Shown here piece by piece: positions 45,029 through 53,278 of a DNA stretch of 64,000 nucleotides. The stretch comes from an uncultured Algibacter sp. (GTDB taxonomy: Bacteria; Bacteroidota; Bacteroidia; Flavobacteriales; Flavobacteriaceae), in contig NZ_CANKXG010000014.1 of NCBI RefSeq assembly GCF_947487575.1, positions 1 to 64,000 of the forward strand. Reading direction: 5' to 3'. Below the pieces are notes generated by a model. The model ran no database searches. It was given only the letters and a program-made list of their open reading frames with translations, and was not told where the DNA came from. Both the position numbers and the translations under genes were made by a program. The stretch's first letter is position 1; each line of letters begins with the position of its first letter.

Positions 45029-45718
45029 ATGAAAACAGCTGAATATTATCAATCTGGACAAGTGCTTCTTATAGATAAACCTCTTAATTGGACCTCATTC
45101 CAAGTGGTTAACAAATTACGCTGGGAAATCCGCCAAGCTTTCAATATAAAGAAAATAAAAGTTGGTCATGCTGGTACTTTAGACCCTTTAGCAACTGGTT
45201 TATTGGTGATTTGTACTGGAAAAATGACTAAGCAGATTGACACCTTTCAGTGTCAAATAAAAGAATACACAGGTACTTTAGTTTTAGGAAGTACAACACC
45301 TTCTTATGATTTAGAAACCGAAATCAATGAAACCTTTCCTATTGAACATATTACTGAAGATTCAATCCATAAAGCGACAACGCAATTTATTGGTGAAATT
45401 CAACAATTTCCTCCTGTATTTTCAGCATTAAAAAAAGATGGAAAACGTTTATACGAATTTGCTAGAGCTGGCGAAAAGGTTGATATTCCATCTAGAACTA
45501 TTTCTATTTCAGAATTTGAAATCACTAAAATTGATGGACTTAATATTGATTTTAGAGTTGTTTGTAGTAAAGGGACATACATTCGTTCTTTAGCAAACGA
45601 TTTTGGAAAAGCTTTAAACTCAGGCGCACATTTATCTGCTTTAAGGCGCACAAAAATTGGAAATTTTGATGTTAAAGACGCTTCTTCAATTGACAACTTT
45701 ATTAAAAATTTACAATAG
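45029..45718 (+). CDS. truB: tRNA pseudouridine(55) synthase
   Basis: A 229-residue enzyme forming pseudouridine 55 in the T-loop. The catalytic aspartate is Asp52 in GHAGTLDPLATGLL. Further motifs, KEYTGTLVLG and SKGTYIRSLANDFG, are normal. It lacks the C-terminal PUA domain of E. coli TruB, as is common in Bacteroidota. Confidence 0.95.
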   Translation: MKTAEYYQSGQVLLIDKPLNWTSFQVVNKLRWEIRQAFNIKKIKVGHAGTLDPLATGLLVICTGKMTKQIDTFQCQIKEYTGTLVLGSTTPSYDLETEINETFPIEHITEDSIHKATTQFIGEIQQFPPVFSALKKDGKRLYEFARAGEKVDIPSRTISISEFEITKIDGLNIDFRVVCSKGTYIRSLANDFGKALNSGAHLSALRRTKIGNFDVKDASSIDNFIKNLQ

Positions 45719-45892
45719 GACTAAGGTTAAATATTTTTTAAAAAAATATTCTTTTCTGGTTAAAATTCACAAGAAAACATTTCTCTTTCAGTGCTTTAAG
45801 ATAACACCATTATTCTTAGAATTTAGGTTATTTAAAACTTTTTAACGTATTTTGTCGTATATATTGATACGATTCCCCATTAAAAAAACGTA

Positions 45893-46606
45893 TTGAACCT
45901 GAACAATCAACATAAAGCCCTAATTATTACACTCCTAATTTCTGGAACTGTAGTACTCTCTGTTTTTAACTTAAGCCTTAAAAAACAGAGTGAGTTTGCG
46001 TCTGAAAGTTATTATGAAATTGAGCCAGAAAAGGAGCTTACAGAAGAGGATATTAAAGTTCTTGAAGCTTTAGAGAAACTAAACCATGCTAAAGCTGAAA
46101 CTAACAAAGCCTTTAATGAAACTCAAAAATCTAAACATTTTGCACAAGCATATAAAACCATAGCGCCACCTGAAGATTATGTTCCTAAATCTATAAATAC
46201 TTCGGACAATGAGACTATAGCTAGAAAAGCATATGAGGTTCCTGAAGATTCTAAATTAAACCCCGAAGAATTAGCCAAGTTCAGCAAAGTAAATGACATA
46301 CTTAAAGAACAACTATCTGATAGCAGTAACTCAAAAAGTTCTATTCGATTTTCATTAACAAACAGAAAAAAGGTGCACATCCCAATTCCTGTTTATTTAT
46401 GTGAAGTAGATGGTAAAATAGTTGTAAATATTACCGTAAATTCTAATGGAAATGTTATTGATGCTTATGCAAACACATCTTCAACATCAAGTAATGAATG
46501 CTTAATCGAGCATGCTATTGATTATGCAAAGCAATCACAATTTAGTGCAAATGCTTCAAAAGCAACCCAAATAGGTTCAATTACATTCTTTTTTATTGGC
46601 AAGTAA
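45893..46606 (+). CDS. TonB-like C-terminal domain protein
   Basis: A 237-residue membrane-anchored protein. One hydrophobic helix at residues 9-25 is followed by a charged periplasmic linker and a C-terminal TonB-like fold (KIVVNITVNSNGNVIDAYANTSS). Only a TTG (45893) provides a start ahead of the helix. It may provide energy to a TonB-dependent receptor or act in cell-envelope stability. It overlaps the end of the convergent thioredoxin-like gene by 14 bases. Confidence 0.75.
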   Translation: MNLNNQHKALIITLLISGTVVLSVFNLSLKKQSEFASESYYEIEPEKELTEEDIKVLEALEKLNHAKAETNKAFNETQKSKHFAQAYKTIAPPEDYVPKSINTSDNETIARKAYEVPEDSKLNPEELAKFSKVNDILKEQLSDSSNSKSSIRFSLTNRKKVHIPIPVYLCEVDGKIVVNITVNSNGNVIDAYANTSSTSSNECLIEHAIDYAKQSQFSANASKATQIGSITFFFIGK

Positions 46607-47219
46607 TAGGTTGAAGTTCGCAAAGCATTTCAATAATATCACTAATTATATTTTGCCCTTTATCTTTATTATACCAATGCTGCAAATCTTCTTTAAATTC
46701 TGGGGTTAACTTACCATGTTTTGCCTTAAATCTATTTACATAACTTGTTGCTTCACTTGGTCTAGGCCCATAAGTATTTAAGACTTCTCCCGTTTCATTA
46801 TCAATCATAATAACTTTTGCAATTGCCCTACCGCCGTTGGTTAAAAACATATCCATGAGTTCTAAATTCTCATCACGTAGCACTATTTTCAAATCAATAT
46901 TCGGGTTTAATTCTGCTATTTTATGTATTGCAGGAACAACATGAGCAGCATCGCCACACCAACTTTCAGTAATAATTAACCAAGTTGTTTTTTGATTAAA
47001 CTCTGATATTTTTTTTTGCAGGTCTTCAGAAATTTTTATGGTTTTATCCCAACGTCTCATGCGCCTATCATTAAGCTTAGTATAATTAGCCAAGGCTTCG
47101 GTTTTTTCTAATCCTGTGTTAGAATTAGCTTCTACTAACTGCTTTACTAAATCTCTATATTCTTGATATGAGATACTTTTATCAATACTTTGTTTTATAA
47201 TTGCGTTCATAGTATTCAT
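46593..47219 (-). CDS. Cytoplasmic thioredoxin-fold protein (WCGDA)
   Basis: A 208-residue thioredoxin-fold protein without a signal peptide. The active site reads WCGDA (residues 87-91), so it has only one cysteine. Beyond it are GRAIAKVIMID and a C-terminal segment with a second pair of Cys (EMLCELQPITCQ), which could act as partner cysteines. The exported protein at 32091 also has a one-Cys site, but the two are not close paralogues. Function unknown. Confidence 0.82.
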   Translation of the reverse strand: MNTMNAIIKQSIDKSISYQEYRDLVKQLVEANSNTGLEKTEALANYTKLNDRRMRRWDKTIKISEDLQKKISEFNQKTTWLIITESWCGDAAHVVPAIHKIAELNPNIDLKIVLRDENLELMDMFLTNGGRAIAKVIMIDNETGEVLNTYGPRPSEATSYVNRFKAKHGKLTPEFKEDLQHWYNKDKGQNIISDIIEMLCELQPITCQ

Positions 47220-47345
47220 TTTTTTGAAACAAAACCTTCTGAAGCAAAATTAACCTCTAGAGATTTTAATTAAGATGATTTTTGTCATACTTTTACTTTA
47301 AACCTTACAGAATGGTCTTTACAAACTTTATTTAACAACTATAAA

Positions 47346-47909
47346 ATGAAAAAACACAGATGCGGTTGGTGTGAAGGTGATGATTTATATGAAGCCTACC
47401 ATGATAAAGAATGGGGCGTTCCTGTTTATGATGATGAAACGCTTTTTGAATTCTTAATTTTAGAAACGTTTCAAGCTGGTTTAAGTTGGATTACAGTATT
47501 GCGTAAACGTGAAAATTTCAGAAAAGCCTTTGACTATTTTGATTATAAAAAAATTGCCAATTACCAACAGGCTAAAATTGATAGTTTACTCAAAGACGCT
47601 GGGATTATTAGAAATAAATTAAAAGTTAATGCAACGGTTAGTAATGCTCAATCGTTTATAAAAATTCAAGAAGAGTTTGGTAGTTTTAGCAAATACATTT
47701 GGAATTTTGTGGACGGTAAACCCATAAAAAACAGTTTAAAAAATCATAAAAATGCACCAGGAAACACACCTTTAAGTGACACTATTAGTAAAGATTTAAA
47801 AAAACGAGGCTTTAAGTTTGTTGGTTCTACCGTTGTTTATGCACACATGCAAGCTACAGGTATGGTTAATGATCATGAAGTAAATTGTTTTAGATATGAA
47901 GAAGTATAA
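47346..47909 (+). CDS. tag: DNA-3-methyladenine glycosylase I
   Basis: A 187-residue base-excision enzyme removing 3-methyladenine. The zinc and substrate residues are seen in CGWCEGDDLYEAYHDKEWG, FQAGLSWITVLRKRE, and the C-terminal YAHMQATGMVNDH...C (zinc ligands at both ends). It is not near the ATL gene (6.3 kb) but belongs to the same alkylation-damage repair theme. Confidence 0.96.
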   Translation: MKKHRCGWCEGDDLYEAYHDKEWGVPVYDDETLFEFLILETFQAGLSWITVLRKRENFRKAFDYFDYKKIANYQQAKIDSLLKDAGIIRNKLKVNATVSNAQSFIKIQEEFGSFSKYIWNFVDGKPIKNSLKNHKNAPGNTPLSDTISKDLKKRGFKFVGSTVVYAHMQATGMVNDHEVNCFRYEEV

Positions 47910-48044
47910 GAACCAAACAGATAGAGAAGAACAAAATTAAAATTTGAGACGTTGATTAATAGATAGCGAAAAACAGTTCTGTATTAATAGGTTTTATTCA
48001 AAGTTAAAAAAGGGTAGCATAAATTTTTCAAAAAATTAAATTTC

Positions 48045-48671
48045 TCATTCTTTCAAATATTCTAAAAACGCTTCCCTAGAAACCTCCTCTGCACCTAAAC
48101 TTTCTAAATGATTTGTATATACTTGACAATCTATAAGTTTATAATTAGTATTTTGAATAAACGTAATAAATCCAACTTTACTCGCATTACTTTCTTTGGT
48201 AAACATACTCTCACCACAAAACACGCCATTACCAATATCTACACCATATAGTCCCGCTACCAATTTTTTGTTACGCCATACTTCAACAGATTTAGCCCAT
48301 CCTAATGCATTTAAATTAACATAAGCATCTATCATATTATTAGTTATCCAAGTATCTTCTTGCCCTTTACGCTTTTTAGAACAGGCCGTTATTACATCTT
48401 TAAAAGCCTTATTTATAGTAACTGTATAATCACTATTTCGAAGTATTTGTTTCATGCTTTTTGAAACTTTCAATTTCTCAGGAAAAAGTACAAAACGAGG
48501 GTTTGGAGACCACCATAAAATAGGTTCATCTGTTTCAAACCATGGAAAAACACCTGTTTTATATGCAAGTAATAATCTTTCAGCAGACAAATCGCCTCCA
48601 ATAGCCAATAACCCTTCTGGAGAAGCCTTTTTAACATCAGGAAACCAAATATCTTCATTTAAATATTGCAT
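48045..48671 (-). CDS. aat: Leucyl/phenylalanyl-tRNA-protein transferase
   Basis: A 208-residue enzyme adding Leu or Phe to N-termini that start with Lys or Arg, directing proteins to the ClpAP N-end rule pathway. Family segments are FPDVKKASPEGLLAIGGDLS (continuous), WWSPNPRFVLFP and GVFCGESMFTKESNASKVGF. Length is normal. Confidence 0.95.
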   Translation of the reverse strand: MQYLNEDIWFPDVKKASPEGLLAIGGDLSAERLLLAYKTGVFPWFETDEPILWWSPNPRFVLFPEKLKVSKSMKQILRNSDYTVTINKAFKDVITACSKKRKGQEDTWITNNMIDAYVNLNALGWAKSVEVWRNKKLVAGLYGVDIGNGVFCGESMFTKESNASKVGFITFIQNTNYKLIDCQVYTNHLESLGAEEVSREAFLEYLKE

Positions 48672-48690
48672 ACGTATAAATATAAAAAAA

Positions 48691-48718
48691 CCTCAATGTT
48701 TAAGTAAACATTGAGGTA
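48691..48718 (-). terminator. Terminator downstream of DUF3127 gene
   Basis: A perfect 12-bp stem (CCTCAATGTTTA / TAAACATTGAGG) with a two-base loop is followed on the minus strand by seven T. It separates the DUF3127 gene from aat. Confidence 0.9.
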
Positions 48719-48764
48719 AATATTTTGAGATACCTGCCAGGGCAAGCATAATAAATTGTATTAA

Positions 48765-49142
48765 TTAGAAAGGTAAATCGTCATGATCTTCTTCTTTTAA
48801 ATCTCCTGCAGGCTCAAAAGCATCTGCTGGTGGTACTGGCGGTATGTTTCCACCTTCAGCTTCTGCTTGTAATACTTCAATTCTCCATCCTTGAATAGAG
48901 TTAAAATATTTAGTTTCACCTTGAGGATTCACCCATTCTCTACCACGTAAATTAATATTAATTTTTACTTGCTGTCCTTCTTTATAGCTGTTTAGTAAAT
49001 CTGTTTTATCTTGAACAAACTCTACCATAATATGCTGTGGGTATTGCTCTTCTGTTGTTACAACAATTTCTCTTTTTCTAAACCCATTACTTCCAAAAGT
49101 TTGAGTTTCACCAATCATTTTAATTCTTCCTTGAACTTCCAT
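48765..49142 (-). CDS. DUF3127 OB-fold-like protein
   Basis: A 125-residue protein matching DUF3127, a Bacteroidota family with an OB-like single-strand DNA-binding fold. The N-terminal beta barrel (MEVQGRIKMIGETQTFG ... REIVVTTE) is followed by a Pro-rich acidic tail ending DDLPF, like that of SSB proteins, which recruits partner enzymes in SSB. A role in DNA replication or repair is inferred from the tail; the family itself is uncharacterised. It has its own terminator. Confidence 0.88.
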   Translation of the reverse strand: MEVQGRIKMIGETQTFGSNGFRKREIVVTTEEQYPQHIMVEFVQDKTDLLNSYKEGQQVKININLRGREWVNPQGETKYFNSIQGWRIEVLQAEAEGGNIPPVPPADAFEPAGDLKEEDHDDLPF

Positions 49143-49188
49143 TTTTATATATAATTATTAAATATTCGTCTCATTTATAATTTTATTG

Positions 49189-50058
49189 TTACGATAACAA
49201 TATTTTCCAAGCACTTTCAATATCTCCAAAACTTAAATAGTTGTGTGCTAATTTATGCTTCTCTCTATGTGTTGCGGTTTTTATATTAGGATAACGCTCA
49301 CCAACATGCTCAACAAAATTATTAACACTAGTTTTACTTGGTAAAGCTTCAATATTACCTAACATACCCAAATCGTTTCCTGTTAAAATCATACTGTTTT
49401 TAACGTGTTCTGGAAAACTATCAACTCCTATTCCTAACTGCGAAATTGGCTTTGGTATTTCAAAAAAACCTTCTTTTGCTCGACTGTAATAACTACCTCC
49501 TGCTCTGGCAACCAAATCTAACTTTCTTTGATCTATAGCATCATTTTTATCAAGTATCTCATCATCAATATGAAGTTTAACCACTTCACAAATAATCAAA
49601 TTCCCTGCTCCACCTTCAGTTCCTAATTTTATAATATCATTCACCTTACATTCAAACTGCACAGGGGCTTCAGCAACTCTAAAAGGCTTTACAATATCTG
49701 ACTTTAGCATTGTTAAACCAGCCTTTTCAAATTCGTTAACATCTTCTGGATACTCTATACTACTCAAAGACATTTGGTGCACCATACCATAATTCACAAC
49801 ATTAATAACCACTTCTTTTGTTATTTCAGCATTCTTTAAAGTATGCTTTGTTGTGTTATCTCTTACCCGTCGTGCAGGTGAAAAAATCATGATTGGCGGA
49901 TTTGCACTAAACACATTAAAAAAACTAAACGGAGACAAATTTGGCTTTCCATTAGCATCAATAGTACTTGCAAAAGCAATTGGCCTGGGCGCTACAGCAC
50001 TCAACAAATAACCATGCAATTTACTGGTTGACAAGCTTTTTGGGTCCAATGAGGGCAT
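49189..50058 (-). CDS. Flavin reductase-like FMN-binding protein
   Basis: A 289-residue flavin-reductase/DIM6 family protein. The FMN-binding N-terminal half has APRPIAFASTIDANGKPNLSPFSFFN without breaks. It probably supplies reduced FMN to a monooxygenase or reduces FMN itself; the partner is not in this window. Confidence 0.88.
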   Translation of the reverse strand: MPSLDPKSLSTSKLHGYLLSAVAPRPIAFASTIDANGKPNLSPFSFFNVFSANPPIMIFSPARRVRDNTTKHTLKNAEITKEVVINVVNYGMVHQMSLSSIEYPEDVNEFEKAGLTMLKSDIVKPFRVAEAPVQFECKVNDIIKLGTEGGAGNLIICEVVKLHIDDEILDKNDAIDQRKLDLVARAGGSYYSRAKEGFFEIPKPISQLGIGVDSFPEHVKNSMILTGNDLGMLGNIEALPSKTSVNNFVEHVGERYPNIKTATHREKHKLAHNYLSFGDIESAWKILLS

Positions 50059-50210
50059 TTGCTTTATTTAGTTTCACAAATGTAACTAATCTATAACGCA
50101 TCTAAAAACCGACTTACTAACAACTTGAACAATAATATTAACAGATTTACATTATATTACGGAATGATACCAATATCCATTATAAATAATTGGCATAATA
50201 CCTTTTTTAA

Positions 50211-51362
50211 ATGATTCTTACTAAACATAGCAATATATTTCGTTGGGTTATTGTTATAGCTTCTTTTGCAATTGTATCCCTCATTTTATGGAAAACTTAT
50301 GAGTTTTTCCAACATTTTAAAGAGGAGGAACGTACTAAAATGGAAAATTGGTCCTTTGCCCAAAACGAAATTATTAATACTGATACCAATACAAGTTTAG
50401 AACTTACATTACAGATTTTACATAGTAACAAAACAACACCTATGTTGGTTATAAATGAAGATGGAAGCTTGGGAATTCATAAAAATATAAATGAAAAAAA
50501 AATTACAGATTCGCTATATGTTCAGAAATTAATCCTAAAATTTAAAGAAGAAAACAAACCCATACCTGTAAAATTAGGCAATAGCATTGTAAGTACTATT
50601 TACTACGGTAACTCCCCACTATTGAATAAACTAAAATATTATCCTTTGGCATTACTCCTCATTGTTGTGTTATTTGGTGCCGTTATTTTCTTTTTTTATA
50701 GCAGTAATAAAAATGCAACCCAAAACAAATTATGGTCTGGTATGGCCAAAGAAACGGCGCATCAAATTGGCACACCTTTGTCTTCTTTAATTGGCTGGAC
50801 GGAACTTTTAAAATCCGAAAATGTAAATCCTGAATATATTGCTGAAATGGAAAAGGATGTTGATAGATTAAAAACCATTACCGAGCGTTTTAGTAAAATA
50901 GGGTCGCTTCCTGTTTTAGAAAAAGCAGATATCATTAAAGAAACTATTGAATCTTACGATTACTTAAAAACACGTTCATCAAAACTAATAGATTTTGACA
51001 TAAAAATCCCTGATGGGGAAATTCTCGTAAATCTAAATAAACAACTTTACAGCTGGACTATCGAGAATTTAGTAAAGAATGCTATTGATGCTATGAAGGG
51101 AAGGGGAAAACTAACTGTCGAAATATCACAACTTGAAAATAATGTGAAAATTAAAGTATCAGATACGGGAAAAGGAATACCTAAAAAACATTTTAATACC
51201 ATTTTCGAACCTGGTTATACCACTAAAAAAAGAGGTTGGGGTTTAGGCTTGTCTTTAACTAAACGTATTATTGAAGATTTCCATAACGGAAAAATTAAGG
51301 TTTTACAATCTGAAAAAAATACAGGTAGTACTATACAAATAACTTTAAAACAAGCAACTTAA
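50211..51362 (+). CDS. Orphan sensor histidine kinase
   Basis: A 383-residue membrane histidine kinase. It has a transmembrane helix at residues 12-28, a periplasmic domain to about 140 (LVINEDGSLGIHK), a second helix at 142-162, then the H-box TAHQIGTPLSSLIGW (His184), the N-box NLVKNAIDAM, and G-boxes DTGKGIPKK and RGWGLGLSLTKRI. Residues HQIGTPL instead of HELRTPL are typical of a Bacteroidota-specific subgroup. No response regulator gene is adjacent. It is followed by a small zinc-ribbon membrane protein. Confidence 0.9.
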   Translation: MILTKHSNIFRWVIVIASFAIVSLILWKTYEFFQHFKEEERTKMENWSFAQNEIINTDTNTSLELTLQILHSNKTTPMLVINEDGSLGIHKNINEKKITDSLYVQKLILKFKEENKPIPVKLGNSIVSTIYYGNSPLLNKLKYYPLALLLIVVLFGAVIFFFYSSNKNATQNKLWSGMAKETAHQIGTPLSSLIGWTELLKSENVNPEYIAEMEKDVDRLKTITERFSKIGSLPVLEKADIIKETIESYDYLKTRSSKLIDFDIKIPDGEILVNLNKQLYSWTIENLVKNAIDAMKGRGKLTVEISQLENNVKIKVSDTGKGIPKKHFNTIFEPGYTTKKRGWGLGLSLTKRIIEDFHNGKIKVLQSEKNTGSTIQITLKQAT

Positions 51363-51373
51363 GACTTGGCAAT

Positions 51374-51724
51374 ATGGCGGAAAAATTAATTGATGTTAAA
51401 GACGTAGCTCTAAAAAACAATTGCCCTGAGTGTTTTAGTATGGATGGCCTGCGATTAACTTTCAGGCAAAAAATAAGAGAGACTAAATTTTATAAAACAA
51501 TAACTTCTGAAATTAGCCATGAAATAACTTGTAAAACATGTGATTCAATTATTTACCCTGTGCAATGGACTGAAGATATTGATCGTGTTTTTGAATATCA
51601 GAAAAAAGCATTTACCCCTAAAAAAAAATCCATTTACATTAAAAAAACGTCTTGGATTATTGCGATTTCAAGTATTGCAATGATGGCTCTAATTCTGTTT
51701 TTAATATTTTATTTGGGTTTATAA
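51374..51724 (+). CDS. Zinc-ribbon membrane protein
   Basis: A 116-residue protein of unknown function. It has two CxxC pairs (CPEC near residue 16, CKTC near 54), which form a likely zinc ribbon, then one transmembrane helix at the C-terminus (WIIAISSIAMMALILFLIFY). It lies 11 bases behind the orphan kinase gene, so the two are co-expressed. The last six bases overlap the convergent HIT gene. Confidence 0.75.
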   Translation: MAEKLIDVKDVALKNNCPECFSMDGLRLTFRQKIRETKFYKTITSEISHEITCKTCDSIIYPVQWTEDIDRVFEYQKKAFTPKKKSIYIKKTSWIIAISSIAMMALILFLIFYLGL

Positions 51725-52108
51725 TTCAGCCTTGATAGCTTCAGCTAAGGTTTCAAATTCCTCTACTGATAATTTTACTTTTTGAATAAATCGAGCATCA
51801 TCCATAGATTGTAGCGGAATTAAATGGACATGTGCATGCGGTACTTCTAAACCAATAACACTAATACCAATACGATTACATGGAACTGCTTTTTTTAAAG
51901 CCAATGCTACGGTTCGCGAAAAACTCATCAAAGCATTATAAGTTGCTTCATCTAAATCAAAAATCTTATCAACTTCCGTTTTAGGGATACATAAAGTATG
52001 ACCTTTGGCATTTGGGTTCACATCAAGAAACGCCAAAAAATCTTCCGTTTCTGCTATTTTATAACAAGGTAGTTCGCCTTTTATTATTTTTGTGAATATT
52101 GAAGCCAT
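51719..52108 (-). CDS. HIT family hydrolase
   Basis: A 129-residue histidine-triad nucleotide-binding protein with HAHVH at residues 91-95 (HAHVHLIPL). HIT proteins hydrolyse AMP-linked or Ap4A-like compounds. It is encoded 51 bases behind greA and is probably co-transcribed with it. Confidence 0.93.
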   Translation of the reverse strand: MASIFTKIIKGELPCYKIAETEDFLAFLDVNPNAKGHTLCIPKTEVDKIFDLDEATYNALMSFSRTVALALKKAVPCNRIGISVIGLEVPHAHVHLIPLQSMDDARFIQKVKLSVEEFETLAEAIKAEL

Positions 52109-52159
52109 TTTATAAATTTAATATAACTTTTTCTTTCGCGGAAATAGTAACCTTACTAC

Positions 52160-52633
52160 TTATCTTGATATTTCAACAATATCAAATTTCATTACACCAT
52201 TAGGTACTTGGATTTCTGCAACATCGCCCACAGATTTACCTAACAAACCTTTACCTATTGGTGAATTTACGGATATTTTACCCGAAGCCAAATCCGCCTC
52301 ACCATCTGCCACCAATGTGTAATTCATTTCCATACCATTGGTTTGGTTTTTTATTTTCACTTTTGATAGTACCAATACTTTAGAATTATCTAATTGCGAT
52401 TCATCAATTACACGTGCACCTGCTAAAGCATCTTCTAATTTAGAAATACGCATTTCCAACATCCCTTGTGCTTCTTTAGCAGCATCATATTCTGCATTTT
52501 CACTTAAATCGCCTTTATCTCTTGCCTCTGCAATAGCCCTTGAAGCCTTTACACGTTCAACATCCTTAAGTTGCCTTAACTCCTCTCGTAATTTTTTTAA
52601 TCCTTCAGGTGTATAGTATGATACTTTACTCAT
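52160..52633 (-). CDS. greA: Transcription elongation factor GreA
   Basis: A 157-residue GreA, which restarts backtracked RNA polymerase by stimulating transcript cleavage. The coiled-coil N-terminus ends in the acidic tip segment AEARDKGDLSENAEYDAAKE (continuous), and the C-terminal FKBP-like domain has SPIGKGLLGKSVGD. It has an unusual hairpin plus T-run in its leader (52705-52729). Confidence 0.96.
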   Translation of the reverse strand: MSKVSYYTPEGLKKLREELRQLKDVERVKASRAIAEARDKGDLSENAEYDAAKEAQGMLEMRISKLEDALAGARVIDESQLDNSKVLVLSKVKIKNQTNGMEMNYTLVADGEADLASGKISVNSPIGKGLLGKSVGDVAEIQVPNGVMKFDIVEISR

Positions 52634-52704
52634 AACTTCATCGTTTTACTTAATAAAAGATGCTGACAAACTTCAAAATAAATACTTTGAAGTATTCAGC
52701 AAAT

Positions 52705-52743
52705 AAAAAAATCCCGCTTACACGAGATTGTATAACAAAAGTA
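52705..52743 (-). promoter_or_regulatory. greA promoter and terminator-like leader hairpin
   Basis: On the minus strand a TACTTTTG -7 element (reverse complement of 52736-52743) puts the transcription start near 52731. Directly after it is a hairpin, AATCTCG-TGTAAG-CGGGATT (52723-52729 and 52710-52716, one wobble), followed by a run of T. It looks like an intrinsic terminator inside the 5' leader, about 70 bases before the greA start codon. Confidence 0.5.
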
Positions 52744-52803
52744 CAAAATTTTTAAATAGGCACTTTACTTTTTATTGTAAATTGCATCTCAATTTCTCAA
52801 TTT

Positions 52804-53229
52804 ATGAAATCATTTTTTAGTGCCATAGTATTTTTTCTCTTAATGTCCTGTAGCGGTAATTCTGTTGATGATAAAAACTGTAGAATTTTACTTGATATTG
52901 ATTTTAATCATACGGAAAACCTTAATTTACATCCATTAAACGGACTGTTTCCTGGGAGTGCTGTTACTATAAATGTACCAAATACTAGAGGCGTAATTAT
53001 AGCAAATACGGCGGGTAGATATGTTGCCTTTGATGCTGCCGACCCAAATCATACTTTTAATACATGCTCTGTGCTTACCGTAGACTACCCTATTGGAACT
53101 TGCGGTTGTGAAGATGGAAATGAATTTAGTTTATTAGATGGAGCACCTATTGGTAATGAAGACACGCTTTGTCCATTAAAAATATATCGGGTTGAAGTAT
53201 CTGGTAATTTATTACAAATCTTTAATTAG
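52804..53229 (+). CDS. Degenerate Rieske-like lipoprotein
   Basis: A 141-residue lipoprotein with a lipobox at Cys16 (LLMSC). The body resembles the Rieske fold: RYVAFDAADPNH, then CS.LTVD, then CGCEDGNEFSLLDGAP, and a PLKIYRVEV strand at the end. The usual ligand pattern CPxH...CxxH is broken: the first Cys is replaced by Asp80 (DPNH), and Glu103 stands where a second His would be. It probably cannot hold a normal [2Fe-2S] Rieske cluster. Function unknown; it is convergent with the thiamine-regulated receptor gene. Confidence 0.7.
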   Translation: MKSFFSAIVFFLLMSCSGNSVDDKNCRILLDIDFNHTENLNLHPLNGLFPGSAVTINVPNTRGVIIANTAGRYVAFDAADPNHTFNTCSVLTVDYPIGTCGCEDGNEFSLLDGAPIGNEDTLCPLKIYRVEVSGNLLQIFN

Positions 53230-53231
53230 AA

Positions 53232-53262
53232 AAGCGCAGCTAGTATTCTACCAGCCGCACTT
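53232..53262 (-). terminator. Strand-specific terminator of TonB receptor gene
   Basis: A 14-bp stem with a three-base loop. On the minus strand all pairs hold, three as G-U wobbles; on the plus strand these same positions would be A-C mismatches. It is followed by TTTTC on the minus strand. So it ends the receptor transcript and works less well for the convergent gene. Confidence 0.75.
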
Positions 53263-53278
53263 CTCTCTAATTTATTAT

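Noticed and set aside
45722-45760. Hairpin AATATTTTTT/AAAAAAATATT after truB as a terminator
   Set aside because: Made only of A/T pairs in an AT-rich genome, with no G/C core; too weak to call.
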